From an uncultured Clostridia bacterium (lineage in GTDB: Bacteria; Bacillota; Clostridia; Oscillospirales; Butyricicoccaceae): 5,915 nt of DNA. The stretch is from NCBI GenBank assembly GCA_947856675.1, contig CANUCM010000162.1:1-5915 (forward strand), given 5' to 3'. A model generated the notes under the pieces. The model had not been told where the DNA came from. It was given only the letters and a program-made list of their open reading frames with translations, and did not search any database. The position numbers and the translations under genes are program-made. Below, piece after piece: positions 1 through 5,740 of this stretch. Positions within the stretch are counted from its first letter, which is position 1. Each line of letters starts with the position of its first letter.

Positions 1-84
1 GGTGACAGGCTTGAGGTGATGACGGGAGAAGGGTTCTGGCCCATGCCCACATATGCCGAGCTGCTGTTTGGCATCCGCAGCTGA
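1..84 (+). CDS. glnN: C-terminal end of a probable type III glutamine synthetase (partial)
   Basis: Only the last 27 codons are present, open from the first base of the window and ending with TGA at 82-84. The readable tail contains WPMPTYAELLF close to the stop. An ending of the type W-P-x-P-x-Y-x-x-L-L-F is, from memory, characteristic of the long type III glutamine synthetases (GlnN, about 700 residues) of Clostridia and Bacteroides; the shorter GlnA enzymes end differently. The enzyme makes glutamine from glutamate, ammonia and ATP in the cytoplasm. The assignment rests on this short motif only, so the catalytic domain cannot be judged. The gene ends 10 bases before a strong hairpin terminator. 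The symbol is tentative. Confidence 0.6.
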   Translation, partial: GDRLEVMTGEGFWPMPTYAELLFGIRS

Positions 85-94
85 CAAAAGAAAG

Positions 95-130
95 AGGCCG
101 GCAGCCCGTGAAAGGCTGCCGGCCTGATTT
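95..130. terminator. Bidirectional intrinsic terminator between the glutamine synthetase-like gene and tspO
   Basis: A perfect 12-bp GC-rich stem (95-106 AGGCCGGCAGCC, 114-125 GGCTGCCGGCCT) closes a 7-base loop. On the plus strand it is followed by GATTTATTTG. On the minus strand it is followed by CTTTCTTTTG, after the tspO stop at 131-129. It lies between two convergent genes, so it can end both transcripts. Confidence 0.85.
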
Positions 131-605
131 ATTTGTTGAGGAGAAAGATACCGAAATTGAGATAGCCGGCAAAGGTGACCCACAGCAGATAAGGGACCAG
201 CAATGCGGCGGCCGGGCGGGAAATGCGGGAAAACAAAAGTATGGTCAAAGCGATGAGCACCCACAGCAGCACGAGCCAGAGAAAGGAGAGAAAATACAGC
301 TGCAGGTTGAAAAACAGGATGCTCCAGAAAAAATTGACCGCCAGCTGCAGGGCATAAACGCCCAGGGCAGTGCGGATGACAGAGCGGCTTGCTCCGCTGA
401 CGGCAATGAGTCCGGCCGAAAGCCCCATCAGGGCAAACAGAATGGTCCAAACCACAGGGAAAACCCAGCCGGGAGGCGACAGCGGGGGCTGATTTAAACG
501 GGCGAAATGATCCATGGCGTCGTGCGTCAGCAGGGCGGAAAGACCGCCGACAGCCAGGGCAATGCCGATGCTTGCGCCGATAATATACAGGCGTTTCCGG
601 TTCAG
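129..605 (-). CDS. tspO: TspO/MBR family protein (tryptophan-rich sensory protein), probable CTG start
   Basis: This is a five-helix membrane protein of the TspO/translocator protein family, whose bacterial members bind porphyrins and related ligands; the exact role here is unknown. From CTG at 605-603 it has 158 residues, the usual family length. Visible features are a first hydrophobic helix (about 6-26), the SPPGWVFPVVW motif (43-53), NFFWS (91-95) and the terminal PYLLWVTFAGYLNFGIF block (138-154). The first in-frame ATG (515-513) would give only 128 residues and remove helix 1. The reading frame stays open upstream to a TGA at 614-612, with no ATG, GTG or TTG in between. A good SD, AGGTGA (617-612), sits 6 bases before the CTG, so the CTG start is preferred. 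It lies 54 bases downstream of the ymfI-like gene on the same strand with no clear terminator between, so the two may be cotranscribed. Confidence 0.85.
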   Translation of the reverse strand: MNRKRLYIIGASIGIALAVGGLSALLTHDAMDHFARLNQPPLSPPGWVFPVVWTILFALMGLSAGLIAVSGASRSVIRTALGVYALQLAVNFFWSILFFNLQLYFLSFLWLVLLWVLIALTILLFSRISRPAAALLVPYLLWVTFAGYLNFGIFLLNK

Positions 606-645
606 AAGATATCACCTCTGCTTCACAGTATATGGGGAGCAGAGG
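606..645 (-). promoter_or_regulatory. tspO ribosome-binding region inside a 7-bp hairpin; possible -10 in the loop
   Basis: On the minus strand CCTCTGC (645-639) can pair perfectly with GCAGAGG (621-615), with a 17-base loop. The right arm covers the first part of the tspO SD (AGAGGTGA). The loop contains TATACT (632-627), a good -10 match, but no convincing -35 lies 16-18 bases upstream (GGCATA at 655-650). The stem is seen in the sequence; the promoter and any effect on translation are inferred. Confidence 0.35.
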
Positions 646-659
646 GAAATATGCCTGTG

Positions 660-1388
660 CTATAAAACAATTCCGCCGCCGGGGCTGATGACCTGCCCGG
701 TCAGGTAAGACGCTTCAGGCGAAGCGAGAAAGGCGATGACGCCGGCCACATCTTCGGGCGTCCCCAGCCGGCCCAGGGGAATCTGGCTGCACAGGTCCCG
801 GCGCGCGGCCTGGTCAAGGTGGGCGCACATGTCGGTGCCGATGACGCCGGGGGCCACGCAGTTGACGGTGATGCCGGACGGCCCGAGCTCCTGTGCCAGT
901 GCGCGTGTCAGGCCGATGACGCCGGCCTTTGCTGCGGAATAAGCCGCTTCGCAGGATGCGCCGCACAGTCCCCAGATGGAGGAAACGGTGACGATGCACC
1001 CCTGCCTGCGCCGGATCATGGCGGGGGCGAAGGCCTGGCAGCAGTAAAAAACGCCGCTCAGGTTGACGTCCAGCAGCCGGTGCCACAGCGGTTCACTGAT
1101 GTCGGTGAACAGCCCCTGGTGCGCAATGCCCGCGTTGCAGACAATGAGAGAGGGCTCGCCGAAAGCCTTGATTTCATCGCGCATTTCAAAAATCCGGGCC
1201 CGGTCTGCCATATCCGCCTGGAACACCTCGGCATCACAGCCCATGCTGCGCAGCTCGCCGCGCAGGGCCAGGGCTTCTTCACGGCTCTGCCCGTAATGCA
1301 GGGCAAGGCGCCATCCGTCGCGGGCAAGACGCAGGGCGGCGGCGCGCCCGATGCCGCGCGAGCTGCCGGTGACAAGAGCGGTTTTCAT
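660..1388 (-). CDS. ymfI: SDR-family reductase, probably elongation factor P 5-aminopentanone reductase (YmfI type)
   Basis: This is a complete 242-residue classical short-chain dehydrogenase/reductase. It has the NADP(H)-binding TGSSRGIG motif (7-14), CNAG (84-87), and a full catalytic tetrad: Asn109, Ser137, Tyr150 and Lys154. General family tools would call it FabG, the 3-oxoacyl-ACP reductase. However, the block VSSIWGLCGASCE (135-147), the 242-residue length and the HYGQS segment resemble, from memory, Bacillus YmfI. YmfI reduces the 5-aminopentanone group on elongation factor P to the mature 5-aminopentanol form. No fatty-acid synthesis genes flank it, which argues mildly against a housekeeping FabG. 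Start ATG at 1388-1386 follows a GGGGGAA SD (1402-1396). SDR enzyme: near certain. EF-P role: moderately likely. Confidence 0.85.
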   Translation of the reverse strand: MKTALVTGSSRGIGRAAALRLARDGWRLALHYGQSREEALALRGELRSMGCDAEVFQADMADRARIFEMRDEIKAFGEPSLIVCNAGIAHQGLFTDISEPLWHRLLDVNLSGVFYCCQAFAPAMIRRRQGCIVTVSSIWGLCGASCEAAYSAAKAGVIGLTRALAQELGPSGITVNCVAPGVIGTDMCAHLDQAARRDLCSQIPLGRLGTPEDVAGVIAFLASPEASYLTGQVISPGGGIVL

Positions 1389-1439
1389 AATCTGGTTCCC
1401 CCGTGTGTTTTTTTCCAGTGTACCATAAAAAAAGGCAGG

Positions 1440-1464
1440 AAAAAAGCCCGGCTTTACACCGGGC
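1440..1464 (-). terminator. Intrinsic terminator after the DUF378 gene
   Basis: On the minus strand a GCCCGG/CCGGGC stem (1464-1459 with 1451-1446) with a 7-base loop is followed directly by six T (1445-1440). It lies 17 bases beyond the DUF378 stop, so the downstream reductase probably uses its own promoter or read-through. Confidence 0.75.
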
Positions 1465-1481
1465 CTGCCGCGGGGCGTGCC

Positions 1482-1682
1482 TTATTCCACGTCGTCCAGC
1501 CGGCGGAAAAGCAGAGAAATGCACCACAGACCGGCCACGCCGACCAGGGTGTAGACAACACGGCTGCCGATGGCGGCCTGGCCGCCGAACAGCGCGGCGA
1601 CAAGGTCAAAGCCGAAAATGCCGATGCTGCCCCAGTTAAGAGCGCCGATGATGACGAGCGCAAGGGCAATTTTGTGAATCAT
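1482..1682 (-). CDS. DUF378 family small membrane protein (YuzA-like)
   Basis: This is a 66-residue protein of the DUF378 family, whose function is unknown. It shows two membrane segments, about residues 4-22 and 42-58. The family-typical core LNWGSIGIFGFDLVAALFG spans residues 15-33, and a short charged tail RRLDDVE follows. The frame is open further upstream to 1841, but that N-terminal part looks random. ATG at 1682-1680 is chosen because it has a GGAG SD (1693-1690) 7 bases away and the family begins close to this point. It is transcribed away from the DUF362 gene and has a strong terminator behind it, so it is probably monocistronic, with a leader of roughly 100 bases from the promoter at 1820-1791. 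Confidence 0.88.
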   Translation of the reverse strand: MIHKIALALVIIGALNWGSIGIFGFDLVAALFGGQAAIGSRVVYTLVGVAGLWCISLLFRRLDDVE

Positions 1683-1790
1683 GCTTCTGCTCCGTTTCTC
1701 CGTGCGAAAGTAAAAAGGGAACCGGTTGGCCGCGCCGCACGGGATGCGGCCGAACAGGCGGTATGAGTTAGGATGCCCCGAAGCACGGGA

Positions 1791-1820
1791 AACATACGGA
1801 AGCCGCTTTTCATGTGTCAA
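1791..1820 (-). promoter_or_regulatory. Sigma-A-type promoter for the DUF378 gene
   Basis: On the minus strand there is a perfect -35 TTGACA (1820-1815), an 18-bp spacer and -10 TATGTT (1796-1791). The predicted start lies near 1784, giving a leader of about 100 bases. GGCCGC (1728-1733) and GCGGCC (1746-1751) could form a hairpin in that leader. Confidence 0.6.
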
Positions 1821-1835
1821 AAATTGTGTTACAAT
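1807..1835 (+). promoter_or_regulatory. Candidate promoter for the DUF362-ispE unit
   Basis: The -10 TACAAT (1830-1835) follows TTTTCA (1807-1812) with a 17-bp spacer. The -35 is weak. It overlaps the divergent DUF378 promoter, so the two could interfere or share a regulator. The inverted repeat TGCACA/TGTGCA (1835-1840, 1858-1863) lies at the predicted transcript start. Confidence 0.4.
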
Positions 1836-1887
1836 GCACAATAACAGGCATAAAGGCTGTGCAGTGCGCCTGCGTAGGGGGAAAAGA

Positions 1888-3000
1888 ATGGAAAACAGAG
1901 TGTTTGCTGCGTCTTGCCCGGATTACCGGCCGGAGGAGGTCAGACAGGCGGTTGCGCGTATATTCGAGGCCTGCGGCGGGGCCGGTCGCTTTTTGAAAAA
2001 AGGCCGGCGTGTTCTGATAAAGCCCAACCTGCTGCTGGCAAGAGAACCTGAAGCGGCGACAACAACCCATCCGGAAATCGTGGAGGCGGTGGCAGAGCTG
2101 TTTGCCGCGCAGGGTGCGGCGGTGACCATCGCTGACAGCCCCGGGGGGCCGTATAATCCGCTGATGCTGTCAAGGGTATACCGCCAGTGCGGCATGGAAC
2201 AGGCCGCACGCCGTGCGGGGGCGCGGCTCAACCGCGACTGCTCGTCCTCGCCCGTGCACTTTGACGGCTATAAGCCGCGTGATTTTGAAATTATACGCCC
2301 GGTGCTGCAGGCCGACGTCGTTATCAATATTGCAAAAATGAAAACCCACATGCTGACCTATTTTACCGGTGCCGTGAAAAATCTGTATGGGACGGTGCCC
2401 GGGCTGCAAAAGGCGGCGTACCACTCACACATGCCGGGGCAGCAGGAGTTTTGCCGTATGCTGGTCGATTTGTGCCGCTGTGTTCATCCTGATTTTTCGC
2501 TGATCGACGGCGTGGAGGGGATGGACGGCCGCGGCCCTTCGGGCGGACGTGTGCGCAAAGCGGGGTTTTTGCTTGCCTCCGAAAGTCCGTTTGCCGCCGA
2601 TCTTGCGGCCATGCACCTGTGCGGGCTCAATCCGGAACGCTCCCCGGTGCACACTTTTGCATCGGCGCAGGGCTTTGTGCCGGCAGAAGCGAAACGCCTG
2701 GAATGGCTGGGCGATCCTGTTGTGCCGTTGGCAGAGCCGTTTGTGCCGGCGGCAGGGCGCAGCCGCCGCAGCGAAAGCGTGATCAACCGGCTGCCGGGCG
2801 GGCTGCGTCAGCCGCTGCGGCGGGTATTCATTGCGCCGCCGCGCGTATCGGAGCGCTGCATCGGCTGCGGCCGGTGTGCCCGGGCCTGTCCGGCGCACGC
2901 CATTGTGGTGCAAAACGGAAAAGCCCGCGTACAGCCGGGCGGGTGCATCCGCTGTTATTGCTGCCATGAGCTGTGCCCGGTGCGGGCCATTGAAATATAA
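1888..3000 (+). CDS. DUF362 domain protein with C-terminal 2[4Fe-4S] ferredoxin domain
   Basis: This 370-residue cytoplasmic protein has an N-terminal DUF362 domain (about 1-290) and a bacterial ferredoxin domain (about 315-370). DUF362 landmarks are IKPNLL (44-49), THPEIVEAV (60-68), a DSPGG turn (83-87), KMKTH (150-154) and GAVKNLYGTVPG (161-172). The first cluster motif is C324-x2-C327-x2-C330-x3-C334-P, and the second is C353-x2-C356-x2-C359-x3-C363-P. An additional Cys358 lies within the second. The protein is expected to carry two [4Fe-4S] clusters and transfer electrons, but partner and substrate are unknown. ATG 1888 is chosen over the longer open frame from 1726 because AGGGGG (1876-1881) precedes it and homology starts there. 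It is followed 11 bases later by ispE and is probably cotranscribed with it. Confidence 0.9.
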   Translation: MENRVFAASCPDYRPEEVRQAVARIFEACGGAGRFLKKGRRVLIKPNLLLAREPEAATTTHPEIVEAVAELFAAQGAAVTIADSPGGPYNPLMLSRVYRQCGMEQAARRAGARLNRDCSSSPVHFDGYKPRDFEIIRPVLQADVVINIAKMKTHMLTYFTGAVKNLYGTVPGLQKAAYHSHMPGQQEFCRMLVDLCRCVHPDFSLIDGVEGMDGRGPSGGRVRKAGFLLASESPFAADLAAMHLCGLNPERSPVHTFASAQGFVPAEAKRLEWLGDPVVPLAEPFVPAAGRSRRSESVINRLPGGLRQPLRRVFIAPPRVSERCIGCGRCARACPAHAIVVQNGKARVQPGGCIRCYCCHELCPVRAIEI

Positions 3001-3011
3001 AAGGAGCCGCC

Positions 3012-3884
3012 ATGCGACATACGTTTTCGGAAAAAGCCTATGCAAAAATCAACCTGACCCTCGATGTCACGGGGCAGCGCGGCGACGGATACCATACGAT
3101 CGAAACTGTAATGCACACGGTATCCCTGTATGACAGGGTGCTGGTGCGGCGAAGGGAAGAGCCGGGCATTGTGCTGAGCTGCAACCTGCCGTATCTGCCG
3201 CGGGACGGGCGCAACCTTGCGGTGCGCGCGGCGCAGGCGTTTTTGCTTGCGGCGGGACTTGGCGGGCAGGGCCTGGACATCTGCATCAAAAAACGGATTC
3301 CGGTGGGAGCCGGGCTGGCGGGCGGAAGCACGGATGCTGCGGCGGTGCTGCGGGTTTTGGACCGGATGTACGGTTCGCCAATCCCGTACCCTGACCTGCT
3401 CGAGCTTGCGCTTTCGCTGGGGGCCGACGTTCCGTTCTGCATGAAAGGCGGCGCCGCGGTGGCGCGCGGAATCGGAGAGCTTTTGCAGGATGCGCCTGCG
3501 CTGCCGGAATGCTGGATTGTGCTGTGCAAGCCGCCGGTTTCCGTGTCCACGCGCGCGGCGTATGCATTGCTGGACGGCTGGGGCGAGCTGGAACACCCCG
3601 CGGCGGCGCCCGCTGTGGACGCTTTGGAACGGGGCGATTTGCGCGGGCTGTGCAAGGCGCTGGGCAACAGCTTTCAGCAGCCGATAGAAAAAGAAAAGCC
3701 GATCATTTTAAAAATCCGGCAGGAACTGCTGCGCAGCGGCGCGCAGGGCGCGCTCATGAGCGGCTCGGGATCTGCGGTGTTCGGCATTTTTGAAGACCAG
3801 GCCGCGGCGCGGGAAGCGGCACGCAGGCTTTCGGGCCGGTACAGGGATACGCACCTGGCACAGCCGGTGGCGCGTATCGGCTGA
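3012..3884 (+). CDS. ispE: 4-diphosphocytidyl-2-C-methyl-D-erythritol kinase IspE
   Basis: IspE phosphorylates the 2-hydroxyl of CDP-methylerythritol with ATP, the fourth step of the MEP route to isopentenyl diphosphate. The 290-residue length matches the family. This is a GHMP kinase: YAKINLTLDV (10-19) carries the expected catalytic Lys12. The glycine-rich ATP loop PVGAGLAGGSTDAA spans 97-110. GADVPFC (137-143) supplies the expected catalytic Asp139, and the C-terminal GHMP motif is MSGSGSAVFGIF (249-260). The loop reads GAGLAGGS where GAGLGGGS is most common, a conservative change. ATG 3012 is preceded by AGGAG (3002-3006) at 5 bases. The short gap to the upstream ferredoxin-domain gene suggests an operon. 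A long hairpin follows the stop. Confidence 0.97.
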   Translation: MRHTFSEKAYAKINLTLDVTGQRGDGYHTIETVMHTVSLYDRVLVRRREEPGIVLSCNLPYLPRDGRNLAVRAAQAFLLAAGLGGQGLDICIKKRIPVGAGLAGGSTDAAAVLRVLDRMYGSPIPYPDLLELALSLGADVPFCMKGGAAVARGIGELLQDAPALPECWIVLCKPPVSVSTRAAYALLDGWGELEHPAAAPAVDALERGDLRGLCKALGNSFQQPIEKEKPIILKIRQELLRSGAQGALMSGSGSAVFGIFEDQAAAREAARRLSGRYRDTHLAQPVARIG

Positions 3885-3890
3885 AAAACG

Positions 3891-3920
3891 GTATAAAAAA
3901 CAAAACACCTGTCCAAAATG
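3891..3920 (+). promoter_or_regulatory. Candidate sigma-F (forespore) promoter for spoIIR
   Basis: GTATA (3891-3895) followed after 15 bases by GTCCAAAATG (3911-3920) resembles the forespore sigma-F pattern as I recall it (GywTA, spacer of about 15, GgnrAnAnTw). The match is imperfect: T for g at position 2, C at the r position and G at the last. spoIIR of Bacillus is sigma-F dependent, which supports the call. The start would fall near 3926-3928. Confidence 0.45.
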
Positions 3921-3947
3921 GAAGTATTCCATTTGGGCAGGTGTTTT
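3902..3947 (+). terminator. Long hairpin: ispE terminator or attenuator that also covers the spoIIR SD
   Basis: The left arm 3902-3923 pairs with the right arm 3927-3947 over about 20 bp, with one bulged A (3915), one G-U pair (3912/3937) and a 3-base loop. The right arm ends in TTTT then ATA, so termination would be possible but the T tract is short. The right arm contains CAGGTG (3938-3943), the only SD for spoIIR. Transcripts arriving from ispE would therefore mask it. Confidence 0.75.
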
Positions 3948-3950
3948 ATA

Positions 3951-4562
3951 ATGAAAAAAATGAAATGGCGCCGCTTTCTCGGCGAAATCGCCCTGTGCAT
4001 AGGGCTGGTGGCTGCTGTCGCAGCCTATGTGGTACCGGTGCGGGCACAAAACAGCCTTGCCGGGAAGATGACGCGGCTGCACGTTTTGGCAAACTCCGAC
4101 TCGGCGGAGGATCAGAGCCTTAAGCTTAAGGTGCGCGATCGCATTCTCCGGGAGGCCGGGTACGAATACGGCAGCTTTACGGGCCAAATCGACGAGCAGC
4201 TGCTGGAGAGGCTGCGCAGCGCGGCACAGGACGAAGTTTACCGCCAGGGATACCGGTATCCGGTGTCGGTGTCGCGCCAGACCATGTATTTTGACACGCG
4301 GCACTACGAAGGGTTTTCGCTGCCGGCCGGCCAGTATGACGCAGTGCGCGTCATCATCGGTGAGGGCGCGGGCCAAAACTGGTGGTGCGTACTGTTTCCG
4401 CCGCTGTGTCTGGGCGCGGCGGAGCAGGATGTGTCGCAGGTGGCGCAGCAGGCGGGGCTGAGCGACGAAGACATTGCCCTGATCCGCGAAGACGGCACGG
4501 GATATATTGTGCGTTTCCGGCTGGCGGAAGCGTGGGGCAGGCTGCGGGAATGGCTGAGCTGA
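3951..4562 (+). CDS. spoIIR: Stage II sporulation protein R (SpoIIR)
   Basis: In Bacillus, SpoIIR is made in the forespore under sigma-F and secreted into the intermembrane space. There it activates the SpoIIGA protease, which cleaves pro-sigma-E in the mother cell. This 203-residue copy has an N-terminal basic stretch and a single membrane or signal segment (about 9-30). Family signatures are RLHVLANSDS (42-51) with DQSLKLKVRD (54-63), then LPAGQYDAVRVIIGEG (124-139) and NWWCVLFPPLC (143-153). ATG 3951 has AGGTG (3939-3943) 7 bases upstream. An in-frame ATG at 3918 has no SD, lies in the hairpin arm, and would add 11 unrelated residues. The stop is immediately adjacent to the stop of the convergent dipeptidase gene. 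Confidence 0.95.
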   Translation: MKKMKWRRFLGEIALCIGLVAAVAAYVVPVRAQNSLAGKMTRLHVLANSDSAEDQSLKLKVRDRILREAGYEYGSFTGQIDEQLLERLRSAAQDEVYRQGYRYPVSVSRQTMYFDTRHYEGFSLPAGQYDAVRVIIGEGAGQNWWCVLFPPLCLGAAEQDVSQVAQQAGLSDEDIALIREDGTGYIVRFRLAEAWGRLREWLS

Positions 4563-5585
4563 TTAACCGAGCACCCTGCGCAGCACGCGCATGAGGTTTC
4601 CGCCCAGCGCGCCGGAAATCTGGTCTTCGCTCATTCCTTTTTCAAGCAGCGCGCTGACCAGGCCTTCCAGCCCCTCATGCGTGGGAATGACGTCGAAAAC
4701 GCAGCGGAACTCCTCTTTCTGCATGGTGCTGCTGGACTCGAGGCGGTCGCACTGATCCAGTCCGACGGCCAGAATGTCCGGCGAAGTCAGGCGGCTTTCA
4801 TATTCCATGTGCGCGGCAAGATCGGAAACCGTGGCACCGGCGGGATCGGCAAAGCGGGCAACGAGGCTGGCTCCGTTGATGCCGATGACGCCGCCAAGCT
4901 TTGCGATGGCGCGAATCTGATCGTCGGAGAGGTTGCGGGGCGTGTCGGAAAGGGCGCGCGCGCAGGAGTGGGTTGCGATAATGGGCTGATGGGAAGCCTC
5001 GACCACATCCCAGAACGTTTTCTCGTTGGTGTGCGAAATATCAATGACCATGCCCAGCTGCTCGGCCTGGCGCACAAGCTCACGGCCGCCCTCGGTCAGG
5101 CCGTAGCCCTGATAGTCGAAATCAAAGAAGCGGCTGCCGTCGGCGGCCCAGTTGGAACGGCTCCAGCACAGGCCCAGAATCCGTACGCCCAAAGCATAGA
5201 AAACGCGCAGCAGAGAAGGATCGCCGCTCAGAGGTTCGGCGCCTTCAAAGGCGAGCATGATGGCGAGCTTGTTTTCACGGCGGGCTTTTTCAATGTCCTC
5301 TGCGCAGGTGGCCAGCACGAACTGGCCGCCGCAGGTATCGAGCTCCTCATAAAAAGCAGCGATTTGCGCAAGGGCTTTTTTCTGCGCCATTTCGGGAAGA
5401 AGATCGGAATCGACAAAAATGGAGGATACGATGACATCGACGCCGCCTTTTTTGAAGCCTTCCATATAGTCTTCCAGCAGGACGTTTTTGCGGCCCTGGC
5501 GGTGCTTGGCCTCAAGATCGGGCAAAAGGTCGAGGTGGCAGTCGATGACGGTGGATCGCGCAAGGATTTCCTGAGCTTTTGACAT
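4563..5585 (-). CDS. Membrane dipeptidase, peptidase family M19 (renal dipeptidase-like)
   Basis: This is a 340-residue zinc dipeptidase of family M19, which hydrolyses dipeptides including some with a C-terminal D-residue. Expected binuclear zinc ligands are all present: HxD (His17, Asp19), bridging Glu114 in FEG, His185 in DISH and His206 in THS. Other family blocks are CWSRSNWAADGS (140-151), YGLTEGGRELV (161-171) and SDTPRNLSDDQI (213-224). The usual GSDFDG-like segment near the last catalytic Asp reads GLDQCD (275-280), shorter than typical, with Asp277 or Asp280 as the likely acid. There is no signal peptide, so the enzyme should be cytoplasmic. ATG 5585-5583 has a strong GGGGAGG SD (5601-5595). 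An upstream in-frame TTG (5627-5625) lacks an SD. Confidence 0.93.
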   Translation of the reverse strand: MSKAQEILARSTVIDCHLDLLPDLEAKHRQGRKNVLLEDYMEGFKKGGVDVIVSSIFVDSDLLPEMAQKKALAQIAAFYEELDTCGGQFVLATCAEDIEKARRENKLAIMLAFEGAEPLSGDPSLLRVFYALGVRILGLCWSRSNWAADGSRFFDFDYQGYGLTEGGRELVRQAEQLGMVIDISHTNEKTFWDVVEASHQPIIATHSCARALSDTPRNLSDDQIRAIAKLGGVIGINGASLVARFADPAGATVSDLAAHMEYESRLTSPDILAVGLDQCDRLESSSTMQKEEFRCVFDVIPTHEGLEGLVSALLEKGMSEDQISGALGGNLMRVLRRVLG

Positions 5586-5620
5586 GTGTAAAAACCTCCC
5601 CAAAAAAATGTAAAAAAGTA

Positions 5621-5649
5621 TTGACAAACAGGGAAAAAAAGACTATACT
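5621..5649 (+). promoter_or_regulatory. Strong sigma-A promoter P1 (upstream of the first leader)
   Basis: TTGACA (5621-5626), 17 bp, TATACT (5644-5649). The predicted +1 is at about 5656, the first base of a helix closing the first RNA fold. It points away from the dipeptidase gene, toward a gene beyond the window. Confidence 0.75.
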
Positions 5650-5655
5650 GACAAA

Positions 5656-5728
5656 GCTGTCGCTGAGAGGCACGGCAAAAAAACGGGGCTCAAAGCTGTA
5701 ATATATTATAGATTATAGCAGACAGCCC
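5656..5728 (+). ncRNA. Candidate structured leader RNA 1 with two competing closing helices
   Basis: The predicted transcript begins with GCTGTC (5656-5661), which pairs perfectly with GACAGC (5721-5726). Inside is a hairpin GCTGTAAT/ATTATAGC (5695-5702 with 5712-5719, one G-U pair). A rival helix GGGCT/AGCCC (5686-5690 with 5724-5728) uses part of the same 3' strand, so the two closing helices cannot both form. I recognise no known riboswitch class. The pairing is seen in the sequence; its being a functional RNA is inference. Confidence 0.35.
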
Positions 5729-5740
5729 GGAAAGCCGCAA
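5712..5740 (-). promoter_or_regulatory. Candidate extended -10 promoter for the dipeptidase gene
   Basis: On the minus strand TGCTATAAT (extended -10, hexamer 5717-5712) lies 17 bp from TTGCGG (5740-5735). The start would be near 5705, leaving about 120 bases of leader before the dipeptidase start. It overlaps leader RNA 1 on the other strand. Confidence 0.4.

Noticed and set aside
819..1766. Long open plus-strand frame (315 codons) over the reductase and DUF378 genes
   Set aside because: It is antisense to two genes with clear family motifs, spans their intergenic terminator and shows no recognisable domain; GC-rich shadow frame.
1726..1887. N-terminal extension of the DUF362 protein in the open frame from 1726
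   Set aside because: The extension overlaps both divergent promoters and shows no family similarity; ATG 1888 has an SD.
3918..3950. Upstream ATG start for spoIIR at 3918
   Set aside because: It has no SD and lies within the hairpin arm, and it adds residues unlike the family; ATG 3951 has a correctly spaced SD.
4677..5582. Long open plus-strand frame (301 codons) opposite the dipeptidase
   Set aside because: The minus strand carries all M19 zinc ligands and a strong SD; the plus frame has no domain and no convincing SD.
5586..5627. TTG start giving the dipeptidase a hydrophobic N-terminus
   Set aside because: No SD precedes it, whereas ATG 5585 has a near-perfect SD, and the family does not need the extension.
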